Part shown: positions 53,831 through 60,999 of the stretch, one piece after another
Numbering within the stretch: position 1 is the first letter of the stretch
Layout: every line of letters starts with the position of its first letter
Source: Lineus longissimus
Taxonomy: Eukaryota > Nemertea > Pilidiophora > Heteronemertea > Lineidae
Assembly: GCF_910592395.1 (NCBI RefSeq)
Contig: NC_088308.1
Coordinates: forward strand, 12,913,001-12,977,000
Length of the DNA: 64,000 bases
Reading direction: 5' to 3'
The notes under the pieces: generated by a model
Database searches by the model: none
Told to the model about the DNA's origin: nothing
Seen by the model: the letters and a program-made list of their open reading frames with translations, nothing else
Program-made: the position numbers and the translations under genes

Positions 53831-55087
53831 ATGGCAACAGGATATTTATTAAATACCGAAAGGGCACATAAGGTTCCACTTGGTTTGAAAGCTGAGAGGC
53901 AGCATCATATCATTACTCATAACCCATCATCTGCTAACCCCAAAGAAACTTTGTATGTTAGAATACCGGCATTGCGAGAGAATACATTCTTTGTACCTAA
54001 ATCTCTTTATCTGTCTGCTGATGTAACCATTTCTGGTGATTCTAAAAATAGTGTTGTAAATAATCTTGGTAGAAACCTGATTTCAAAGATGGTGGTTAAG
54101 TGGGGAACAGAGCAGATATTTGACCTTGACGAATACAGTCATTATTCTACATTTAAAGATCTGTGGTTTACAGAAGAAGAAAGAAATGATAGAGTTTTTC
54201 AGGGTATTCAGTCAAAAAATCTTAGAGAATTAAGATCAGGAGTCGCTGAAGCTGATGTCACTGGAGAAACAGCTAATGAAAAGACTTTAAAGAAAGTGTT
54301 TGACAAGAAGTACAAAATACCATTAGATTTTGAATTATTCCATCATCATGCTCCATTTTACAAGTTTCCAATTCAAGAAGATGTTATCATTGAAATCACA
54401 TTAGCACCAAAGGAAGAGATCATAGTTACCGCAACCACAGCAAGTATGGGCTACAAACTAGAGAATATTTGTTTTGAATATGATACCGTAACCAACAAAA
54501 TGATTGCTAGTCAATTGAGTAACAAGTACAATTCTGGATTCTCAATATTTTATGATTGGGTAGACCATTTTAAGACAGTCAATGTTACTGCTAATGAAAC
54601 ACTAATTAATGAGAACATCAACTTTCCAAGAATGTCTATTAAAGGATTATTATTACTATTTGTGACTGACTATGTAGATGGATCTAGAGATTCAGAGAAG
54701 TTTGAAAACCCTAACATAAGTAAAGTGCAGATCACAATTGAGGGTGTTGCAAATCAGGTGTTCCCAGAAGGAATGAGAATGATGGATCAATGGGAGGAGA
54801 TCAAGAAACATTTTATGTCTGAAGATTTGAAGAAAACTTATGACTGTAACATGACCATGGAGAAATACTATGGTGATTCTAATCACTATGGTTTATGGTT
54901 GGACCTGAGAACTTCTGAAGACAATCGTCTACACGGATCAGGAAAGAAGCTCCAGAACACAAAAGATGGTATTCAATTATCTATTACAAAGAAATCTGGA
55001 AAGGGACCATACAAAATGCACATATTCGTGGTTTCTGACGCCCAGGTTAACATTCAGAATTCTCAGATTGCTTCACTCCAACACTAA
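53831..55087 (+). CDS. Putative major capsid protein of Polinton copy B
   Basis: 418 residues, intact, starting MATGYLLNTERAHK. Beta-rich, with conserved-looking blocks ETLYVRIPALRENTFFVP, SKMVVKWGTEQIFDLDEY, MSIKGLLLLFVTDYVDG, HYGLWLDLRTSEDNRLHGSG and PYKMHIFVVSDAQVNI. Similar proteins are carried by Polintons of many invertebrates and are taken as capsid proteins (double jelly-roll). The assignment is from memory of that pattern and from gene position, not from a structure. The copy C counterpart at 33851-35078 is decayed. The start lies after AATAAATAGAAA. Confidence 0.6.
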   Translation: MATGYLLNTERAHKVPLGLKAERQHHIITHNPSSANPKETLYVRIPALRENTFFVPKSLYLSADVTISGDSKNSVVNNLGRNLISKMVVKWGTEQIFDLDEYSHYSTFKDLWFTEEERNDRVFQGIQSKNLRELRSGVAEADVTGETANEKTLKKVFDKKYKIPLDFELFHHHAPFYKFPIQEDVIIEITLAPKEEIIVTATTASMGYKLENICFEYDTVTNKMIASQLSNKYNSGFSIFYDWVDHFKTVNVTANETLINENINFPRMSIKGLLLLFVTDYVDGSRDSEKFENPNISKVQITIEGVANQVFPEGMRMMDQWEEIKKHFMSEDLKKTYDCNMTMEKYYGDSNHYGLWLDLRTSEDNRLHGSGKKLQNTKDGIQLSITKKSGKGPYKMHIFVVSDAQVNIQNSQIASLQH

Positions 55088-55165
55088 GGTGTTGCAAGAA
55101 CAAAAGTTCACTCCAACACTGAATACTAGATAATGAGTTTTACTAGTGATTTTCTAAGTAATTAA

Positions 55166-55402
55166 ATGGTTACACCAGGAAAGAAAGATATCATAAATAC
55201 ACTGTATCAAAGTTTACTGTTGGCATCAACAACAATTGGTTACTCTATGTTACTGAAAAGGTTCTTGAGAATCAATATTGGTCCCCCAAGTCAGGCCAAC
55301 CTAGAGGAAATTCTTAAACTGGGTGGAACTGTAGCTATTAGTAATGGAACATTAGAGTACCTTTACGATCAAGGAATCCTACCCAGAAATATTATGAAGT
55401 AA
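55166..55402 (+). CDS. Small membrane protein of Polinton copy B
   Basis: 78 residues with one hydrophobic helix (LYQSLLLASTTIGYSMLLKR), then NIGPPSQANLEEILKLGGTV. The start is in TTAAATGG. Single copy here, but four tandem relatives exist in copy C (32207-33798) between the same neighbours. Function unknown. Confidence 0.7.
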   Translation: MVTPGKKDIINTLYQSLLLASTTIGYSMLLKRFLRINIGPPSQANLEEILKLGGTVAISNGTLEYLYDQGILPRNIMK

Positions 55403-55459
55403 GAATAATTTACTTATTTGATAAAAGGTAAATTTGAAAACGAAAATTTACTTAACTAA

Positions 55460-56227
55460 ATGGTTACTGTAATGAACATAGATTCAAGTGACTATCCAGA
55501 TCAGAGTTCAAGTGATTTAACAGTCAATCTCAAGACTGAAATTCAGGATGCATGTAGCATCACTTTAACTTTTGAAGTAATACCTTGTACATTCTACAAC
55601 ATAAGTGCGGCCAGGGAGAATAACCGAATCAAAGTTAAGGGGTTTGATGTGGCAGAGATTACGCTACCAGATGGTCTCTATGACCTACAGAGCTTTTCAA
55701 AAGTATTTGCGGATAAGTTGAAAGAAAATAGTATGAGTAGAGGTGCTGTCAGATTTGACCTTGAAGAACCAACAGGTAAGTCCATCTTACACTTCCTAAA
55801 GAGAAAAAATGAGGCGCATTATCAGATCTATTTTCTTGGTAAAAGTAATGAATTATTTGGCATGAAATCAGAATGGCCTTACCCTTTAGACAATAAAAGT
55901 AAGGATGATGTTGTAAGCGAGAAACCCATCAATTTTAGACCAATTAACCATTTTGTTTTTCACTGTGACATAATCGAATCTACTAGTGTATTAAGTAATG
56001 GTGAAGCATCTGATGTGCTAACCACAAGACCAATAAAGGAAGCTAATTTTGGAGATTTAATAGCATACACATTTGAGAAACCAATAGCAATTCCCTGTAA
56101 ACCAAGATTCAATAAGCTGAATATTCGCTTAACTGATGAAAAAGGTGACATCATCGATCTTAATGGTCATAATGTACAGTACCAATTGGTATTAACTCGA
56201 GCTATGCTCTCAGCGACACATCATTAA
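55460..56227 (+). CDS. Putative minor capsid (penton-like) protein, copy B
   Basis: 255 residues: N-terminal NIDSSDYPDQSSSDLTVNL, strand-rich middle with DGLYDLQSFSKVFADKL, and a C-terminal block NKLNIRLTDEKGDIIDLNGH. Position after the capsid gene and strand-rich pattern fit the single jelly-roll vertex protein of Polintons; that is inference. The last residues (TRAMLSATHH) come from a twin-hairpin repeat half at 56198-56213, so the C-terminus has been altered by the repeat. Start context CTAAATGG. Confidence 0.6.
   Translation: MVTVMNIDSSDYPDQSSSDLTVNLKTEIQDACSITLTFEVIPCTFYNISAARENNRIKVKGFDVAEITLPDGLYDLQSFSKVFADKLKENSMSRGAVRFDLEEPTGKSILHFLKRKNEAHYQIYFLGKSNELFGMKSEWPYPLDNKSKDDVVSEKPINFRPINHFVFHCDIIESTSVLSNGEASDVLTTRPIKEANFGDLIAYTFEKPIAIPCKPRFNKLNIRLTDEKGDIIDLNGHNVQYQLVLTRAMLSATHH
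56198..56213. repeat. Half twin-hairpin repeat at the end of the minor capsid-like gene
   Basis: CGAGC-TAT-GCTCTCAG only; the GGAC half is replaced by GCGACAC. It encodes the gene's last residues. Confidence 0.6.
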
Positions 56228-56260
56228 ATTCACTGGAATTAACATTTTCACTGGAATTAA

Positions 56261-56719
56261 ATGGCTGGCATTGGTATGTTATTTGGATCTGCAATAATCA
56301 ATGGATTAGCATTCACTGGATCCGGTTACCTTTTCAAGTCACTAGACAAAAACGGTTATGAAGATGAAGTGAAAAGACATGATTTGGCTCAGGAGCAATT
56401 ACAGAAGGCCTCCACAGAATGGGAGGAGCATAGAAAGAGTACTATTGACTTTGTTAATCTTGAATTAAAGAGAGAAAGAGACGCTTCTATTGATTTTAAC
56501 AATACTGATTCAGCACTTACTGTTTACAATCATTTACATCCAGAAAGAACTATTGTACTACCTCAGCGACCACAATTAAGTGATTACTACCAACCTAGTG
56601 ATGAAATGAAGAAATACGAATACCTATGGATTATCCTAGGACTTAGTGGTTTAGGGTTAATAATTTATTATTTTACTAGGGTTAGAAAGACTAAGACCAC
56701 TGATCGGACACAGTCCTGA
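56261..56719 (+). CDS. Membrane/coiled-coil protein, copy B
   Basis: 152 residues. The N-terminal hydrophobic glycine-rich segment (GIGMLFGSAIINGLAFTGSG) is followed by a charged helix (KRHDLAQEQLQKASTEWEEH), an acidic middle and a C-terminal membrane helix (LWIILGLSGLGLIIYYF) with a basic tail. This layout recurs in Polintons of other animals, where it is unnamed. The final DRTQS comes from two GGAC-ACA-GTCC hairpins at 56706-56735 that follow or overlap the stop. Start TTAAATGG. Confidence 0.65.
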   Translation: MAGIGMLFGSAIINGLAFTGSGYLFKSLDKNGYEDEVKRHDLAQEQLQKASTEWEEHRKSTIDFVNLELKRERDASIDFNNTDSALTVYNHLHPERTIVLPQRPQLSDYYQPSDEMKKYEYLWIILGLSGLGLIIYYFTRVRKTKTTDRTQS

Positions 56720-56735
56720 TGATCGGACACAGTCC
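56706..56735. repeat. Two GGAC-ACA-GTCC hairpins at the end of the membrane/coiled gene
   Basis: GATCGGACACAGTCCTGAT occurs twice, 18 bases apart, around the stop codon. Confidence 0.65.
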
Positions 56736-56753
56736 TGATGATCAGAAGCGGGA

Positions 56754-57374
56754 CTAAGATTTTTGATGGGAAAGAGTAAATCCAAATGGATGTTGTAGTC
56801 TAATGATCAGTTTTGATCCTTTTTTCATCTTAAGTTCTTCTATGTAGTACTGTCTTTTCTCCTTAGGAATAACACTGTTTTCTTCTAAGGCATCTTTCAT
56901 GGCTGATTCATCCTTGTTAAAAAATAATACTAAAATTCTTATGTTCTCTCTGTAGTCCTTGACAACTGAATTGTACTTCTGAACTAGTAACCAAACAGTG
57001 AGATTGTAGTGCCTGCCGGAAAAGGCAAGATTACATAACTCGGACACCTTCTTTTTTGTGTCTCTCAAATTAGCACAGTCATCAATGAGGAATAATGTGT
57101 TAGAACCAGCAAAGGTCAGAGTAGCAAACTGAAGCACAAGGTCCAAATTACTGGCCACAGCTTCGGGATTAACTATGTAGACGTTCTTGTCTTGGTAAAT
57201 CCATTTCCTTTCATATGTCTTATTGTTGAAATATGTTGGACAGAAAATGACTATGTTCTGGAACTTGTGCCGATACTCCTTTTCTAAGAGGTCAAGGGCA
57301 AAATATGTCTTACCACAATTGGTAACACCAGAAATTAACATATTGTGTGGCTCGTAAATAAATACTTCACTCAT
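56754..57374 (-). CDS. Genome-packaging ATPase (FtsK/HerA-type), copy B
   Basis: 206 residues. Walker A (SGVTNCGKTYF, residues about 15-25), Walker B (LFLIDDC, about 94-100) and the following region with SGRHYNLTVWLLVQK are diagnostic of the small packaging ATPases of Polintons and adenovirus-like viruses. It would pump DNA into the capsid. Intact. It is divergent from the integrase gene: the two ATGs are separated only by TTAA, giving the palindrome CATTTAAATG at 57372-57381. Confidence 0.85.
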   Translation of the reverse strand: MSEVFIYEPHNMLISGVTNCGKTYFALDLLEKEYRHKFQNIVIFCPTYFNNKTYERKWIYQDKNVYIVNPEAVASNLDLVLQFATLTFAGSNTLFLIDDCANLRDTKKKVSELCNLAFSGRHYNLTVWLLVQKYNSVVKDYRENIRILVLFFNKDESAMKDALEENSVIPKEKRQYYIEELKMKKGSKLIIRLQHPFGFTLSHQKS

Positions 57375-57381
57375 TTAAATG
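57372..57381. promoter_or_regulatory. Shared start palindrome CATTTAAATG of ATPase and integrase
   Basis: The ATPase ATG (minus) and the integrase ATG (plus) are separated by only TTAA. Each gene therefore has the TTAAATG context, and any promoter for one must lie within the coding sequence of the other. Confidence 0.5.
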
Positions 57382-57490
57382 GATGTAAAGGATGACAAAC
57401 AGCAGTATCTAAGGGATTTGTACTACAACCCCGAGAGTCCCGTGGCTTACAGTTCTTTGAGTAAAATCTGGAAACAGGTCAAGGAAGATA

Positions 57491-57515
57491 TGACTTCGTC
57501 ACGAGAGCAGAGCTA
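57491..57515. repeat. Twin-hairpin repeat that stops the integrase, copy B
   Basis: TGAC-TTC-GTCA then GAGC-AGA-GCT, ending in the TAA at 57512-57514. Confidence 0.65.
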
Positions 57516-57687
57516 AGGAAAACTTATTAAACAAAAAGAAGTGAAAGAATTTCTAGAAACACTACCAACTCACCAACTACACAAACCGGCCATTAAGAAA
57601 TTCACCTTCAGGAAGACAATGGTATCGTACATCGATCAACAATGGCAAGCAGATCTTGTGGACATGCAGAAATTCGAGAGTAAGAAT

Positions 57688-57717
57688 CGAGCTATGCTCT
57701 CAGGACAAAGTCCGAAT
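57688..57717. repeat. 30-nt twin-hairpin repeat inside integrase, copy B
   Basis: GAGC-TAT-GCTC, TCA, GGAC-AAA-GTCC, flanked by GAAT on both sides. It adds 10 residues between the first and second catalytic Asp. Confidence 0.75.
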
Positions 57718-58618
57718 AAGGGTTTCAGATTCATTTTAACAGTCAAAGATCTATTTAGTCGTTTTTCGTGGGCTCTAGCAGTTAAGAGTAAGAGGGGAGA
57801 AGAAATCAGAGATGCATTTAAAGTGATATTTGAGGAAGCTAAACCAGAGAAAATCCAATTTGATGACGGTAAAGAATTTTACAACAAACACTTCAAGGAA
57901 CTCTTAACAGAAAATGACATAGAATGGTTCTCCACAAAATCTGATAAGAAGGCAGCAGTAGTAGAGAGATTCAATAGAACCCTTAAAGAAAAAATGTGGC
58001 GTTATTTCACCGCTAAGGAGACAGACAAGTGGATTGTCGTTCTGGATGACCTGGTCAGCGGCTACAATAACACATTTCACTCATCAATAGGTATGAAACC
58101 TGTAGACGCCAGAAAGATGGAAAACGAAGGAACAGTGTGGTACAATCTTTACGGTCTTCACCTCAAAGAGACATTTGGTGATCCAAAGTACAAAGTAGGT
58201 GACAGTGTAAGAATTTCAAAGTACAAGTCCATTTTCGGTAAAGGTTACATGCCCAACTACACTGAGGAGGTGTTCCAAATCAAACAGATCATCTTTACTC
58301 ACCCTATCGTCTACCAGCTTGAGGATTACCACAAAGAAGAAATTCAAGGATATTTCTATGAAGAGGAATTGAGCTATGTTCCTAATCCTGACCAGCTAGA
58401 GTACAAGATCGAGAAAATCTTGAGGTACAAGACCAGTAAAGGCAAGAAATACGGATTAGTGAAGTGGAAGGGTTACAGTGATAAGTTCAATGAATGGTTA
58501 CCAGTTTCTGATATCAAATCATTGAAATGAAATAAAGTCTCTAAAGTGACTTAAGTCACAAGAACAAGTTCGAAAAACGTAATTTAAAAAAAAAATGTCC
58601 TACTAAATAAAGAAAGAA

Positions 58619-59737
58619 ATGGAGGGAGCAATATTTGATAATCAAAATGGTATGATGAATCAAAATGGTATGATGAATCATGATAATATGATGAATCATG
58701 ATAATATGATGAATCAAAATATTCAGAAGTTTTTGTATTATTTGCATCAAAATAATATGTTAAATCAAAATATGATAAATCAGATTATGTTAAATCAAAA
58801 TATGATAAATCAGTTTATCTTAAATCAGATTATGTTAAATCAAAACATGGAAAATCAGAATATGATAAATCAGAATAATATGATGAATCAAAACATGGAA
58901 AATCAACCTACAATTTATTGTGTTAAGTGCTGTGAAAAGAAACCTGAAATTAATTTTGAAAAGAACAGGCGTAATAAACTACTTGATTACTGTAAAGAAT
59001 GTGGTTCAAGTAAAATCAAGGGATGTAATAAATGTTATGAAATTAAATTACTAAGTGATGGTGAATTTGGTAAAAACGGAAATAGAGGTAACTGCAGATC
59101 ATGTTTTAATTCATATTACAAAAAGGATTACCTTGACCAAAATGGTAATAGAGACAGACACAAAATTAGAGTTGGTCTAAACCGCATTTCTAAGGGAGAG
59201 TGTAACGGTAATTCCTCATTTAATCTAGGATGTACAGACAGTTTCTTCCATCAGTGGTTAGAGAACCAGAGGAGTCTATCTCCAATAGGACAAAGTCCCG
59301 GGAACAGAGTTTGAATAGAAGAAGCGTTGGATCATGTCTTACCAATCAAGGAATTCAAAGATAAACCTGAACTGTGCTTTGCTTGGTTTAACATGAGACC
59401 AATGGAAAAGACAGAAAACAGACAGAAGAGTGCTAAAGTAGACTACACACTATTTAAGGATCAATTGGATAGGTCAATGGATTTCATGGTAAAGATGAGA
59501 AGTGAAAACTGGTTTGTCTTTCGAGACCAGGATGTAATACCAGATTGGAAAATAGTGATATCACAGCATTTCGGGGATTATCTTCGTGATGAAAATACGA
59601 TTCTGCTTGATAGATTATCGAATTTAAATAATAACATGAGAATGAACCAGAACATTAACATATGTAGTCAGACAGAAATCATAAACGAGATGATTAAGTT
59701 GAATAATAGACTTGAAAAAATTTACTCTTTGCAGTGA
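58619..59737 (+). pseudogene. Zinc-ribbon/HNH-like protein, copy B, stop in hairpin repeat
   Basis: The N-terminal 95 or so residues are Asn/Gln/Met repeats (MMNQN, MLNQNM units) built from AATCAAAATATGAT-like DNA, absent from copy A. Then the Cys pairs CVKC, CKEC, CNKC, CRSC and, after a TGA at 59312-59314, the HNH-like LDHVLPIKEF, WFNMRPM, ENRQKS. The TGA lies where copy A has CGA (Arg), within the twin-hairpin repeat at 59288-59313, so it looks like a C-to-T change at a CpG. A role in DNA processing is inferred from the HNH pattern only. Confidence 0.65.
59288..59313. repeat. Twin-hairpin repeat in zinc/HNH gene, copy B
   Basis: GGAC-AAA-GTCC then GAAC-AGA-GTTT; the final C-to-T change makes a TGA stop. 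Confidence 0.7.
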
Positions 59738-59761
59738 ATTGATTTTATTCTACTTAATTAA

Positions 59762-60013
59762 ATGAATAGAACTTGGGGTTACACAAAACGACCACGTAAT
59801 TGGAAAGAAAGATTAGAACGATTTCATAGAGAATTAGAGGCAGAAGTAGAGTCAAAGTTGGAGCCTGGTCCCGAAAAACCTTTAAAACCTGCTGGGCCTG
59901 CTGGGTCAGAAAAACCTTTAACATTTAATGTACTTCAAAAACCTGTAGTGTCTGTAAGATCAACACTAAACACTAGAAATGACAGAACAACTGATTCTAG
60001 TTATTCCCACTAA
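59762..60013 (+). CDS. Small conserved Polinton protein, copy B
   Basis: 83 residues, homologue of 4471-4683, with an extra Ala/Gly/Pro-rich segment (KPAGPAGSEKPL). Starts MNRTWGYTKRPRNWK in the TTAAATGA context. Four bases precede the next ATG. Function unknown. Confidence 0.7.
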   Translation: MNRTWGYTKRPRNWKERLERFHRELEAEVESKLEPGPEKPLKPAGPAGSEKPLTFNVLQKPVVSVRSTLNTRNDRTTDSSYSH

Positions 60014-60017
60014 TTAA

Positions 60018-60677
60018 ATGAATGGAGACAAAAAGGTTTATCCAGATTTAAGTAATTTAAACTCTGAAAGTCAATTAAACTATGAAAGGTCTGAAAAGCA
60101 TACAGAAAGTAACCCTCAGGCTTTCAGACTACAACAAATATGTGATGTTAAGAGTTTCTTAGAAAGCGAGATTGAATTTAGAAGAAAGATATTTTCAAAG
60201 TACAAAAAAGCATTTAGCGTAATTACTGGCATTAGCCATTTCCTTAATTTTGCCAGCGTAGCAGCCGGATCTGTTGGTGTTTCTGCTCTAGCTGGTGTCA
60301 TCACGGCACCGATAGGCTTAGCTTTGGGTGGCGTAACAATAGGTAGTGCCATTATTTCATCAGCCTTAGGCTGGGAGAAAAAGAATATTCTAAGGAAAAT
60401 TGAAAAGCATGAGAATATCAGAATGTTGGCAATTTCAAAACTGAACACAATCAATGATTTGGTCAGTAAAGCCTTAACCGATTCTCACATATCTACAGAT
60501 GAGTTTACTTTGATTCTCAAGGAGAAGGAGAAATACATTTCGATGAAAAATGCCATTAGGAAAAAACAAAGGGAGGCAAGTTCAGCTGTTGATGTAGAGT
60601 CTTTAAAGAAGACTTTTTTAGAAGAAGGAAAAAAACTAGCACAGACAGAGATGCTAGAAAAACTAAAAGTTCAGTAA
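60018..60677 (+). CDS. Conserved Polinton protein with glycine-rich membrane segments, copy B
   Basis: 219 residues, the same length as and very similar to 4688-5347. Hydrophobic Gly/Ala-rich pair FASVAAGSVGVSALAGVITA and GLALGGVTIGSAIISSAL, then a charged helical C-terminal half. Intact; start TTAAATGA. Conservation in both copies, including the long soluble tail, argues for purifying selection before insertion. Confidence 0.75.
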   Translation: MNGDKKVYPDLSNLNSESQLNYERSEKHTESNPQAFRLQQICDVKSFLESEIEFRRKIFSKYKKAFSVITGISHFLNFASVAAGSVGVSALAGVITAPIGLALGGVTIGSAIISSALGWEKKNILRKIEKHENIRMLAISKLNTINDLVSKALTDSHISTDEFTLILKEKEKYISMKNAIRKKQREASSAVDVESLKKTFLEEGKKLAQTEMLEKLKVQ

Positions 60678-60685
60678 ATCAAACA

Positions 60686-60999
60686 GGACCCGGACTACGT
60701 CCAGAGAACAGAGTTCGACTCGAGCTATGCTCTCAAGACGAAGTCGGACTAGGACAAAGTCCAGAGAACAAAGTTCGACTAAATAGTCCTAATCCTAATG
60801 TGGTGTATCACTATCACTATTATCATTACTTTGGTGTTAGAGATGAATTTCACCAAGTAGCACTACCATCAGCACCACCCTATTCATTAGTTTAATCGAG
60901 CTATGCTCTCAGGACAAAGTCCGAATAATGATTTTGCACTCGAGCTATGCTCTCAGGACGAAGTCCGACTAGGACAAGGTCCAGAGAGCAAAGCTCGAC
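60686..60999. repeat. Array of twin-hairpin repeats with proline-rich gene remnant
   Basis: Between the membrane-protein gene and PolB lie about six twin-hairpin units: 60690-60716, 60720-60745, 60752-60778, 60897-60924, 60941-60968 and 60972-60998, in both orientations. Stems are GGAC/GTCC plus GAGC/GCTC or GAAC/GTTC with 3-nt loops. Between them (about 60790-60895) is a frame ending LPSAPPYSLV, the remnant of the proline-rich gene seen at 5347-5445, without an in-frame ATG. Confidence 0.75.

Larger units (their letters stand above)
57379..58530 (+). pseudogene. Polinton integrase with chromodomain, in-frame stop from hairpin repeat, copy B
   Basis: From the ATG at 57379-57381 the N-terminal part reads YLRDLYYNPESPVAYSSLSK, then meets TAA at 57512-57514 inside a twin-hairpin repeat (57491-57515). 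Downstream it is intact: HHCC-less start, first Asp (QADLVDMQKF), second Asp (QFDDGKEFYN), catalytic Glu (AVVERFNRTLK) and the C-terminal chromodomain (KYGLVKWKGYSDKFNEWLP). A second repeat (57688-57717) adds 10 residues after the first Asp. Without readthrough or internal initiation the enzyme would lack its N-terminus. Confidence 0.8.
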
